This document shows positions 1 through 6,698 of a stretch of 11,287 nt of DNA, in pieces (within the stretch, counting starts at the first letter, position 1; each line of letters opens with the position of its first letter). The notes under the pieces are model-generated. The model saw only the letters and a program-made list of their open reading frames with translations, made no database searches and was not told where the DNA came from. The DNA is from Ferruginibacter sp. (GTDB lineage Bacteria > Bacteroidota > Bacteroidia > Chitinophagales > Chitinophagaceae): positions 1-11,287 of the forward strand of contig JANYFI010000474.1 of NCBI GenBank assembly GCA_025362765.1, written 5' to 3'. The position numbers and the translations under genes were made by a program.

Positions 1-111
1 AAAATCTTGTTATGGCCCAATTCCAAAAAGCGAATAGTCATTTGATTACTGCTATATCAGCTGATTTGTTGTTTTAATAATTAGAAAGTTGTCAAATCAG
101 CCAGGAAAAAG
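1..111. other. Left edge: possible gene end and inverted repeat
   Basis: No gene can be called firmly here. A plus-strand frame open from the left edge ends with TAA at 75-77 and reads NLVMAQFQKANSHLITAIS and a few more residues, so it could be the last 24 codons of a gene that begins outside the window. A perfect 9-bp inverted repeat (60-68 with 93-101, 24-nt loop) lies between this stop and the convergent stop of the esterase at 112. It could serve as a bidirectional terminator, but the loop is long and there is no clean T-tract. A minus-strand ATG at 39-41 also opens a frame leaving the window, so the direction is not settled. The 11-mer AAAATCTTGTT occurs at 1-11 and again at 114-124. Confidence 0.2.
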
Positions 112-843
112 CTAAAATCTTGTTTCGATAAACAATGGCAACATGGCCCTCCAGGTAGGCCAGTCGTGTTCCCATTCATTACCCCAAACGCTTAACTCAT
201 AATTAATGCCTTTATCATATAAAACACTTGCAAAATTACGGGCAGCATTGGGATCTTCATGCGAACCGCCGCCTGTTAAAATGTGAATGTGGCGACTGCT
301 GCGTATTTGTTCCAGGATACGATGATCTGCAAGATTGGGCATATACATCGCAGGCGAGTTAAAATAAACCTGTTCATCATAAAATCCTTTGGTGTATTCT
401 CTCAGATCGTACACACCGCTCATGGCAATAACGCCGTCAATAAGATCGGGTCTTTTTAAAAACAAATTCATGCTGTGCAAAGCCCCGAAAGAAGCACCAG
501 AAACAATTATGGGTGTTTCGTAAGACGTAGCATTTTTAATAAAGGGAATTACCTCATTAAAAATATACTCATTGAAACTGTTGTGATTAATTGCTTTATG
601 TTCGCCCTGCATAGTGGGATGCATCCAGCTTTCCGTGTTCATACTGTTTACCGAAAACACTTTTACCTTTCCGCTGTTGATTTGCGGAGCCAATGCATCA
701 ATTAACTGAAAGCGTTCATATTCCAAATAGTCTGCCGCTGCGGTGGGAATGAGTAATAAAGCAAAACCATACTCACCGTATTGTGCAATAGGCATTTCCT
801 TTTGTAAAGCTGGGCTGTACCAGCCGGTAATTTCTCTTTTCAT
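112..843 (-). CDS. Esterase, alpha/beta-hydrolase fold (putative esterase family)
   Basis: This 243-residue protein resembles the 'putative esterase' family (PF00756, esterase D/antigen 85 type), which hydrolyses carboxyl or thioester bonds through a Ser-Asp/Glu-His triad. The nucleophile elbow G-A-S-F-G is at residues 116-120, making Ser118 the likely nucleophile. Glu196 or Asp197 in GGGSHEDP is a candidate acid, and His226 in WEHDWPTW a candidate base. The segment MSGVYDLREY after the elbow is also typical of the family. There is no signal peptide, so it is probably cytoplasmic. The start ATG at 841-843 fits the usual N-terminus, and the length is close to that of short family members. It is transcribed away from the lipoprotein gene, with a 108-bp AT-rich divergent spacer in which I could not find a good promoter. 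The substrate is unknown. The fold assignment is firm; esterase activity is inferred. Confidence 0.85.
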   Translation of the reverse strand: MKREITGWYSPALQKEMPIAQYGEYGFALLLIPTAAADYLEYERFQLIDALAPQINSGKVKVFSVNSMNTESWMHPTMQGEHKAINHNSFNEYIFNEVIPFIKNATSYETPIIVSGASFGALHSMNLFLKRPDLIDGVIAMSGVYDLREYTKGFYDEQVYFNSPAMYMPNLADHRILEQIRSSRHIHILTGGGSHEDPNAARNFASVLYDKGINYELSVWGNEWEHDWPTWRAMLPLFIETRF

Positions 844-951
844 TTATAAATTTCTTATTATAATGTAAATTGAATAGTGAAAAATACGCTAATTATTAAA
901 TAGCTTCATCAATAGTACAACAATTTATAAACAATTAAATTACCTGCTATC

Positions 952-1887
952 GTGTATAAATCTAAACAGTTTTTATTATTGCTGACAATTGCTGTTGCGT
1001 TCTTTTTTTCCTGTAAAAAGGAATACAGTTTTGAACAGGTAGCAACAGATAATAACCTGGCTGTCTTTAATTTTATAGGTTCCCCAGACACTTGCACCAC
1101 CGCAATTATTAAGGGGAGTTACCAGGCAGGTATTCCTTTTGACGTAACAAATACGGTTGGTCTTTCAGTTAACGTTAGCAAAGCGGGGACTTATGCTATT
1201 ACTACATCTTCGGTGAATGGCGTTTTGTTTTCGGCTTCCGGTAAGTTTCCTGCTACCGGTATACAAAACGTAATGTTGACAGGTTCTGGTATTCCGGCTA
1301 CGGCAGGCGTATTTAATTTTACCCCTATGGTTAATGGCTGTTCATTTCCTGTTTCTGTACTGGCGACGGTTACAACAGATACGGCTGATATTTATTATGA
1401 AGCGACCATTGATGGCGTGCATTATAAGCAAATTGTAACCGCAGATAATGGCTATGAGGCAGGGTCTTTGGTGGAGGGATACGACGATGCTATTCCCGGA
1501 AGTAATATATCTCCTTCAATACAGCCTATTTCTCCTAATCAAACTCAAATGGAAATTATAAAGGGCGTGCTACACAATTATCAGTCAATATCCAACGAAG
1601 CGTTTAAAGATTTTTTTGTACCGGGTATTTATCCCTGGGCTGTTTTTGGACAGGATGGTGTATCGCTGGCCTGGACGGATGGAACAGGCGTTAACTGGTC
1701 TACTTATAATATTCCCGGCACGCAAACAGAAAGCAATTTTACTATTATAAGCACAGAAAAGGCACCTGCTTTAACAGGGTATTATATTAAAGTAAAAGCA
1801 AGGTTTAACTGTAAATTATACGACGACAACGGTAATGTAAAAACACTCACCAATGGGACATATATTGGTTATTTTGGAAAAATTTGA
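952..1887 (+). CDS. Uncharacterised outer-membrane/periplasmic lipoprotein
   Basis: This 311-residue protein begins with a lipoprotein signal: a positive N-terminus (MYKSK), a hydrophobic stretch at residues 7-19 and a lipobox ending F-F-S-C, with Cys21 as the predicted acylated residue. KKEYSFE after the cysteine is typical of Bacteroidota lipoproteins. The mature part is rich in Thr, Ser, Gly and Val and looks all-beta, with an Ig-like character around residues 60-140 (for example AGTYAITTSSVNGVLFSASG and, later, AGVFNFTPMVNG). I recognise no enzyme motif. The start is GTG; the frame upstream has a stop at 928-930 and no ATG or TTG in between, so GTG at 952 is the best choice and places the signal peptide correctly. 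The gene ends 4 bp before the convergent ParA gene, leaving no room for a separate terminator. Function unknown; export and lipidation are well supported. Confidence 0.8.
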   Translation: MYKSKQFLLLLTIAVAFFFSCKKEYSFEQVATDNNLAVFNFIGSPDTCTTAIIKGSYQAGIPFDVTNTVGLSVNVSKAGTYAITTSSVNGVLFSASGKFPATGIQNVMLTGSGIPATAGVFNFTPMVNGCSFPVSVLATVTTDTADIYYEATIDGVHYKQIVTADNGYEAGSLVEGYDDAIPGSNISPSIQPISPNQTQMEIIKGVLHNYQSISNEAFKDFFVPGIYPWAVFGQDGVSLAWTDGTGVNWSTYNIPGTQTESNFTIISTEKAPALTGYYIKVKARFNCKLYDDNGNVKTLTNGTYIGYFGKI

Positions 1888-1891
1888 CGCT

Positions 1892-2635
1892 TTATGCTAC
1901 TACTCCTTCTTTAATTTCTATCCATAAATCGCGGTAAGATTTGGCGGCATAACTGCTGGGTGCGTATTCTTCAACGGGCTGCCGGTGTATCCCCATTTTT
2001 TCTACATCAGATAAGTAAGGAATATAATTTTGAAAGAATTTTTTGTCTTTGTATAAATGTTCCATTATTTCATTGTGCATGGTTTTCCTTAGATCAGCCA
2101 TTGTAAAGAAGCACATCAACTTGGCACTGTCCAGTTCTTTTTCTTTAAAATAATCTTTTACCATATTATAAGTGCGAATCGAGAGCGTTGTAGGAATGAT
2201 AGGCATCAACACTACGTCTGCGGCATTAAAGATATTTTCACTTAGTGCGCTAAAGCCAGGAGGGCAGTCAATAAATACAAAATCATACTCCTTGTCCAGT
2301 TGCTTTAAAATACCTTTCAACCTGTTTTTTTGTCCTTTCATTTCTTCCAACATTATATCGAAACTTTTAGCTGCATTGTCGCTGCCAATAATTTCCAGGT
2401 TTTCGTATTCGGTAGAGAGTATAGCGCTTTCAAGATTGGCGTCTTTACTGATAAGGCTTTTTATGGCTTGCGCATCTTTCGGTTTTACTTTATAATAAAA
2501 AGTGGTGGACCCCTGCGGATCAATATCCCATAACAATGTTTTGAAACCATCTTTTGCAGCCAGGTAAGCCAGATTTACACAGGAAGCTGTTTTGCCTACA
2601 CCGCCCTTTAAATTGTAGAGTGCTACTGTAATCAT
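1892..2635 (-). CDS. ParA/Soj-family ATPase (orphan)
   Basis: This 247-residue protein has the deviant Walker A motif of the ParA/MinD superfamily, KGGVGKT at residues 10-16, so Lys10 is the expected signature lysine. DIDPQGS (37-43) and the Walker B segment FVFIDCPPG (119-127) follow. Such ATPases dimerise on ATP and position plasmids, chromosome origins or protein complexes, often by binding DNA non-specifically. There is no N-terminal helix-turn-helix, so it resembles the short ParA type. No parB-like gene or parS-like repeat is visible beside it, which makes it an orphan here. The ATG at 2633-2635 directly precedes the first beta strand, as expected. On the minus strand upstream, TATCTTTC at 2668-2675 is one base off the Bacteroidota -7 element, but no TTG lies at the proper distance. 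The family call is secure; the cargo is unknown. Confidence 0.9.
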   Translation of the reverse strand: MITVALYNLKGGVGKTASCVNLAYLAAKDGFKTLLWDIDPQGSTTFYYKVKPKDAQAIKSLISKDANLESAILSTEYENLEIIGSDNAAKSFDIMLEEMKGQKNRLKGILKQLDKEYDFVFIDCPPGFSALSENIFNAADVVLMPIIPTTLSIRTYNMVKDYFKEKELDSAKLMCFFTMADLRKTMHNEIMEHLYKDKKFFQNYIPYLSDVEKMGIHRQPVEEYAPSSYAAKSYRDLWIEIKEGVVA

Positions 2636-3081
2636 AAAATAGATTTATTTTATTGAGTGATAGATATGAAAGATAGTAAATTATTTAAAACGGAAAAGCT
2701 GTTATTTATTGTTTTGAATATTATTTATTTTCTTATGCTTTTTCCTGGAAGATATTGGCTGGAATCCTTGACAGGCTGGATCTTTACCCGCCCGCCCTTA
2801 AACAGTTACGCCGCAACTAATATAATAACCGGGACGAAAATGAAAATTTAAACATTGAAATGTGCGGCTTGCGTAATTAAACTATCAAAAAATGGGAAGG
2901 GTTGGCCGTTTATTAGAAATAAACAGGCATACGTTAGTTGTTACATTGACCAAGGTTAAACTACGTTTACAAAATAACTAACCAGTCGGTTAATTCACCG
3001 GAGAATAGAATAAAAACGAATGGCTTAAAAGTTTGTTTTTCTCCTTTATTTTAATAATTTTATTCTGTCTAAACTAACCGT
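2636..3081. other. AT-rich intergenic region, no convincing gene
   Basis: This 446-bp gap separates the parA-like gene from the T9SS-protein gene; the two are divergent. A 64-codon frame at 2657-2851 (GTG start, or ATG at 2666) would encode a peptide with one hydrophobic segment (LLFIVLNIIYFLMLF), but its C-terminal half looks random and I do not call it. Further right are several short symmetric elements: the hairpin TAACC-AGTC-GGTTA at 2979-2992, and a 9-bp inverted repeat AGAATAAAA / TTTTATTCT (3007-3015 and 3058-3066) just upstream of the ATG at 3082. The region most likely carries promoters and leader sequence for the five-gene plus-strand run. Confidence 0.4.
2938..2969 (+). promoter_or_regulatory. 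Weak candidate promoter for the five-gene run
   Basis: TTG at 2938-2940 is followed after 21 nt by TACGTTTA at 2962-2969, which matches the Bacteroidota -7 consensus TAnnTTTG at all but the last base. It would start transcription about 100 nt before the ATG at 3082. It is the best match I found in the gap, but one mismatch in AT-rich DNA is weak evidence. Confidence 0.25.
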
Positions 3082-3981
3082 ATGCGTAAATTAGTCATCC
3101 TGTTTTTCTTCACGACACTCTTTACTATAGCCCGCTCGCAAAATATTACAGTAACAGGGGAGTGCATAAATAGTCCCATTTTATTAAATAAGATTACTGA
3201 CGAAGATGGCAAAGTGGCTTATGAAGGAACGGGAACAGTTGATGGTAGCGTGGGTGTAGTGACAGATGTTTATTGGTTAGGGGCGCCGGATAATGTATGG
3301 GTGGTTGCTTTTGACGGCCAGCCTTATTTCCAGAATTCATGCAATACTATTGCTCCAGCGGGCACGGGAAATGGATCTTGTTTATGGTCGGCAGTTAGCG
3401 GCCAAACATGCACAGGAGGAACAGCATTGGCCGTTACGGGCTCAGGTGTTTTGCCAGTTACTATCAGCAGTTTTACTGCGGGTGTAAATAACAACCAGGT
3501 AACTTTAAAATGGGAAACCGCCAGCGAGAATAACAACAAAGGGTTTGAAATTCAAAGAAGCCAGGGTGGGGTAAACTGGACAGTGCTTGGATTTGTTAGC
3601 GGTAACGTTAATTCTTCTGTTGCAAGCATGTACCAGTTCATAGATTCGAATCCTTTTTCTGGTGTGGCATATTACCGTCTTCGCCAGGTTGACGTTGATG
3701 GTAAATTTAATTACTCTACAACTGCATCAGTACGCATATTAAAATCCGGGTTCTATTCCATTATTAGAGAAGCCGGAAACACCGGGTATCAACTAAACCT
3801 GGATGCAACTGCCGGAAAGGTTGACCTATTGGTTTTTGATAATAACGGACAACGGCTAATTTCCAGACCAGGCGTTACTGGTATGCAACACGTCAATCTC
3901 GTCAATTACCCGGCTGGTATTTACTTGCTTCAAATTAAAAAGGGTTCCGAAACATTTACCGAAAAACTGATTAAATTTTAG
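3082..3981 (+). CDS. T9SS cargo protein with C-terminal sorting domain
   Basis: This 299-residue protein has a Sec signal peptide at about residues 1-19 (MRKLVILFFFTTLFTIARS, cleavage probably before Gln20). The N-terminal module, roughly 20-120, is unrecognised. It has four cysteines (28, 87, 100, 110) and a W-L-G-A-P-D-N-V-W pattern near 65-73. Residues 124-221 form a segment common in Bacteroidota secreted proteins, beginning LPVTISSFTAG, with LKWETASENNNKGFEIQRS and YYRLRQVDVDG and probably fibronectin-III-like. Residues from about 222 to 299 are a type A T9SS sorting domain, ending GIYLLQIKKGSETFTEKLIKF-like, with the usual PAGIYLL core. Such proteins cross the outer membrane by type IX secretion and lose or anchor this domain. 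The gene is first in a plus-strand run and ends 2 bp before the next start. Secretion is well supported; the role of the N-terminal module is unknown. Confidence 0.85.
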   Translation: MRKLVILFFFTTLFTIARSQNITVTGECINSPILLNKITDEDGKVAYEGTGTVDGSVGVVTDVYWLGAPDNVWVVAFDGQPYFQNSCNTIAPAGTGNGSCLWSAVSGQTCTGGTALAVTGSGVLPVTISSFTAGVNNNQVTLKWETASENNNKGFEIQRSQGGVNWTVLGFVSGNVNSSVASMYQFIDSNPFSGVAYYRLRQVDVDGKFNYSTTASVRILKSGFYSIIREAGNTGYQLNLDATAGKVDLLVFDNNGQRLISRPGVTGMQHVNLVNYPAGIYLLQIKKGSETFTEKLIKF

Positions 3982-3983
3982 CA

Positions 3984-4571
3984 ATGACGAAAAATCAACA
4001 TGGCAGGAGGAATTTTTTAAGTTGCCTGGCAATTTTATCCGCCGGAACGGTCATTGGGTCGCCTCTTAAGCCTTCCGGGATAAATGACAGGGAAGCATCA
4101 TTGGATAAAAAATGGGCGACATTTTGGAAAAAATCTGGCGGTGAGTTGGTTAAGGGCAAGCCAACATTGCAAAACGAAATCGCCAATACATGCGGGCATC
4201 ATCATGAGAAGGGAGAAATTATCCTTTTTTTAAAAGAGAATATTTTGGCGCAGCCTACCTGGATTTATTGGGGAGAAGACAATACCTGTCCGGCTGATGT
4301 AGTGATTACGTTGTTCGAAAATAACGAAACACAAAATAAGATTAGCAGACTGAATCGATTCGAAATAGATGCTTTATACAAATTATCAAAAGAGTTTAAA
4401 GAGGATGAGTTGTTGCTGACGCATCATACAATAGTAAAACAGGAAACCCCCACTACAACAACTTATATACAAAATAAAACCTTTATCAATAGGCATTCAA
4501 ATTGCCAACAGGTTAGTTACTACAAGCAACAGGAACTGATTTTTCACAAGAAATTTATTTTTCACACTTAA
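3984..4571 (+). CDS. Small exported protein with Tat-like signal, unknown function
   Basis: I do not recognise this 195-residue protein. Its N-terminus, HGRRNFLSCLAILSAGTVIG, has the twin arginine (Arg8-Arg9), Phe11-Leu12 and a moderately hydrophobic stretch typical of Tat signals, so it may be exported folded, perhaps with a cofactor. The cysteine at residue 14 lies ahead of the hydrophobic stretch and is unlikely to be a lipobox. The mature part has Cys70, Cys102 and Cys174 and a histidine cluster, C-G-H-H-H-E at 70-75, which could bind metal. W93 and W96 in PTWIYWGEDN and a lysine/threonine-rich C-terminus follow. The start ATG lies 2 bp after the T9SS gene stop and the stop lies 9 bp before the collar-protein start, so co-transcription is very likely. 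Tat export and metal binding are inferred from motifs only. Confidence 0.75.
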   Translation: MTKNQHGRRNFLSCLAILSAGTVIGSPLKPSGINDREASLDKKWATFWKKSGGELVKGKPTLQNEIANTCGHHHEKGEIILFLKENILAQPTWIYWGEDNTCPADVVITLFENNETQNKISRLNRFEIDALYKLSKEFKEDELLLTHHTIVKQETPTTTTYIQNKTFINRHSNCQQVSYYKQQELIFHKKFIFHT

Positions 4572-4580
4572 ACTTTTTTT

Positions 4581-5099
4581 ATGGATCCTTTACTGGCTTC
4601 AATTCTAATTTTTGCGGGAAATTTCGCACCCAGGGGCTGGGCATTTTGTAATGGACAATTGATGGCCATTTCGCAGAATACAGCACTGTTTTCTTTGTTA
4701 GGAACTACTTATGGGGGCGATGGCAGACAAACATTTGGATTACCTGACTTGCGTGGCAGAGTACCAATTCATTATGGCCAGGGACCAGGATTATCTAACT
4801 ATGATTTAGGACAAATGGCAGGGACTGAAAATACTACCTTGCTTATAAATAATATGCCTGCACATAATCATCTGATCAATGCAAACTCTGGTGCTGGCGA
4901 CACAGCTGCACCGGCTGGAGCTATTCCGGCGAATACAGGTGCACTGGATCGGGAATATTCAACCAGCGCAGCCAATGTTACGATGAATGCACAGATGGTG
5001 AGCCTGGCCGGAGGATCTCAACCATTTAGTATTATACAGCCATACCTTGCCTTAAATTATATCATTGCTTTGCAGGGCGTTTTTCCAAGCCGCAACTAA
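4581..5099 (+). CDS. Phage tail collar domain protein, Mdp-like (microcystin-dependent protein family)
   Basis: This 172-residue protein matches the tail collar family (PF07484) found both in phage tail fibres and in chromosomal or plasmid 'microcystin-dependent protein' (MdpA/B/C) genes. Conserved landmarks are FAGNFAPRGWAFCNGQ at 11-26, LGTTYGGDGRQTFGLPDLRGRVPIH at about 40-64, the MPAHNH motif at 92-97, and the C-terminal PYLALNYIIALQGVFPSRN from 154. The middle (about 98-150) is Ala/Gly/Asn-rich and variable, as in the family. The length is usual for the Mdp form. No phage structural, lysis or integration gene lies nearby, so a non-phage Mdp-like protein is more likely than a prophage remnant. 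Such genes often come in tandem copies; only one is present here. The family is certain. The biological role is poorly known even in homologues. Confidence 0.9.
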   Translation: MDPLLASILIFAGNFAPRGWAFCNGQLMAISQNTALFSLLGTTYGGDGRQTFGLPDLRGRVPIHYGQGPGLSNYDLGQMAGTENTTLLINNMPAHNHLINANSGAGDTAAPAGAIPANTGALDREYSTSAANVTMNAQMVSLAGGSQPFSIIQPYLALNYIIALQGVFPSRN

Positions 5100-5115
5100 A
5101 CATTATTTATAACTA

Positions 5116-5697
5116 TTGGAAAATACACCCGATCCTGAAGAATGGTGGAAAAAACTGGAAACGCAGTGGCAGCAAGCGTTGAGGGTAGCTGTTTTGAAAC
5201 ATAACCAGGAGCCAACAAAAGAAGAATTGCAACAAGTGTTGAATTTGCAGGTTATCCGGTTAGCAGGTCCTTCAGCTTCATTTCCAAATTGTGATTTTGA
5301 ATTGGATAACCTCAGTGGCATTGAGTCGCTTACTAAACTTTCTATTGTCGTGATAACACACCACAAAATTACGTCCATCGAAGCTGTTAGAAACTTGCAT
5401 CATTTACAATCGCTGTTTCTTTTTAATAATTGCATTACCAGTTTAACGGGTATTGAAAACCTTTCAGGGCTTGAGCAATTGTTTGTGCAACAAAACCAGG
5501 TAAGCTCAATAAAGCCTGTTGAAAAATTACTGAATCTCCGGGAGTTTTACATACAAGACAATTGTATTGATTCGCTGGATGGATTGACAGAAAAACATTC
5601 TGATAAATTGACTGGTTTTATTTGCCAGCCCAATAATTTGTTAAGGCAAAAAGAAATCATCCGGGCCGAAAGAGAACTGGGCATCATTTGCCGTTAA
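5116..5697 (+). CDS. Leucine-rich repeat protein (internalin/SDS22-like), cytoplasmic
   Basis: This 193-residue protein has about four leucine-rich repeats of 22 residues at roughly 66-157, of the form L-x-G-I-x-x-L-x-x-L-x-x-L-x-x-x-x-N-x-I-x-S. Examples are FLFNNCITSLTGIENL and LFVQQNQVSSIKPVEKL. LRRs of this type usually bind other proteins. The first 60 residues form a charged, Trp-rich cap (PEEWWKKLETQWQQAL) and the last 30 a polar tail. I see no signal peptide, sorting domain or membrane segment, so it should stay in the cytoplasm. The start is TTG at 5116, because no ATG lies in frame before the conserved N-terminal helix; the gap to the collar gene is 16 bp. It ends just before or slightly inside the next gene, depending on that gene's start. 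LRR content is clear; the partner is unknown. Confidence 0.8.
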   Translation: MENTPDPEEWWKKLETQWQQALRVAVLKHNQEPTKEELQQVLNLQVIRLAGPSASFPNCDFELDNLSGIESLTKLSIVVITHHKITSIEAVRNLHHLQSLFLFNNCITSLTGIENLSGLEQLFVQQNQVSSIKPVEKLLNLREFYIQDNCIDSLDGLTEKHSDKLTGFICQPNNLLRQKEIIRAERELGIICR

Positions 5698-5732
5698 CGC
5701 CAACAGCACAGAAACGTCTGCTTATAAATACA

Positions 5733-6698
5733 ATGAACGGTAACAAGATAGAAAACTGGTTTCCGCGAAAAATACTGGGAAATGCCCGGGAACCCGCTTG
5801 CAGCTGGATCTATTTAGGAGCAAAGCCATTTACGGAACCTTTTTTTAATGACACCATTGCTGCATGTGCCGGTCTGGATGAAAATTGCAAATCCTTTCTT
5901 CCGGTTTCCAATTTACAAATAATGACCGAATGGAGTGAACAGGTTGCTGCTGTTGACCCAGCCGCAATCATATTTCACGTGTCGCGATGTGGCTCTACAC
6001 TTTTATCTCAACTGATTGCACTTGATGCAGAAAATATTGTACTTTCTGAAGTGCCATTTTTTGACGATCTGCTTCGCCTGCCTTTTAAAAATACAACAGT
6101 TGACCAGGCCCTTTCTGCTGAGTACCTGAAAGCTGCCATCCGGTTATATGGCCGCATCAGAACGGCCAATGAGAAAAACCTGTTTATAAAAACAGATAGC
6201 TGGCACATCCACTTTTACAACATTTTCAGATCATTGTTTCCATCAATTCCGTTTATTTTTTTATACCGTGATCCATGGGAAGTAATGCAATCGCAACAAA
6301 GGCAACGTGGCATGCACGCAGTACCTGGCATTATTGAACCAGCCTTGTTTGGCTTTTCAAATGAGCACGAAAGCCAATATAATTTAGACCAGTATGTGTA
6401 CCAGGTAATGGAAACTTATTTAAAAAAAATGGTTGCAATTTCAATGTCAGATCCGCTGGTAATACTGGTTAATTACAATGAAGGAATATCAACAATCTTT
6501 GAAAAATTATACAGGGTTTGTGGTTTGAATAAAAATGTTAACACTGATCAACTGATCATAGAAAGGGAAAAATTTCATGCCAAACATCCGCACCAGTTGT
6601 TTAAAGAAGATAATACCCGATTGGAAATTCCCAATTATGTTTTACCGCTGACGAAAATATACAGGCAGTTAGATGAACTTCGTATGGCCCAGATTTAA
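5733..6698 (+). CDS. Sulfotransferase-like protein (PAPS-dependent family)
   Basis: From ATG at 5733 this is a 321-residue protein of the sulfotransferase superfamily, which moves a sulfuryl group from PAPS to a hydroxyl or amine. The 5'-phosphosulfate loop is HVSRCGSTLLSQL (residues 82-94), with the family's C-G-S-T-L-L pattern. A conserved acidic loop, VLSEVPFFDDLL, follows from 103, and the 3'-phosphate region FIFLYRDPWEVMQSQ is at 174-188, with Arg179 expected to bind PAPS. The N-terminal segment WIYLGAKPFTEPFFNDTI (25-42) precedes the core. A TTG at 5688, in the same frame, would add 15 residues and overlap the LRR gene by 10 bp; I prefer the ATG. The gene overlaps the end of cysC by 30 bp, and cysC makes its probable co-substrate. 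The acceptor is unknown. It could act on a lipid, glycan, peptide or protein. Confidence 0.8.
   Translation: MNGNKIENWFPRKILGNAREPACSWIYLGAKPFTEPFFNDTIAACAGLDENCKSFLPVSNLQIMTEWSEQVAAVDPAAIIFHVSRCGSTLLSQLIALDAENIVLSEVPFFDDLLRLPFKNTTVDQALSAEYLKAAIRLYGRIRTANEKNLFIKTDSWHIHFYNIFRSLFPSIPFIFLYRDPWEVMQSQQRQRGMHAVPGIIEPALFGFSNEHESQYNLDQYVYQVMETYLKKMVAISMSDPLVILVNYNEGISTIFEKLYRVCGLNKNVNTDQLIIEREKFHAKHPHQLFKEDNTRLEIPNYVLPLTKIYRQLDELRMAQI

Noticed and set aside
475..705. Plus-strand 76-codon frame inside the esterase gene
   Set aside because: It is antisense to the catalytic region of the esterase and has no recognisable domain.
2657..2851. 64-codon plus-strand frame with one hydrophobic segment
   Set aside because: GTG start, no promoter of its own, and a C-terminal half that looks like translated AT-rich spacer. 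A short hydrophobic stretch arises easily in such DNA. Conservation in relatives would change this.
4581..5099. Tail-collar gene as evidence of a prophage
   Set aside because: No integrase, capsid, portal, terminase, lysis or other tail gene is nearby, and the neighbours are bacterial secretion and enzyme genes. The Mdp-type collar family fits better.
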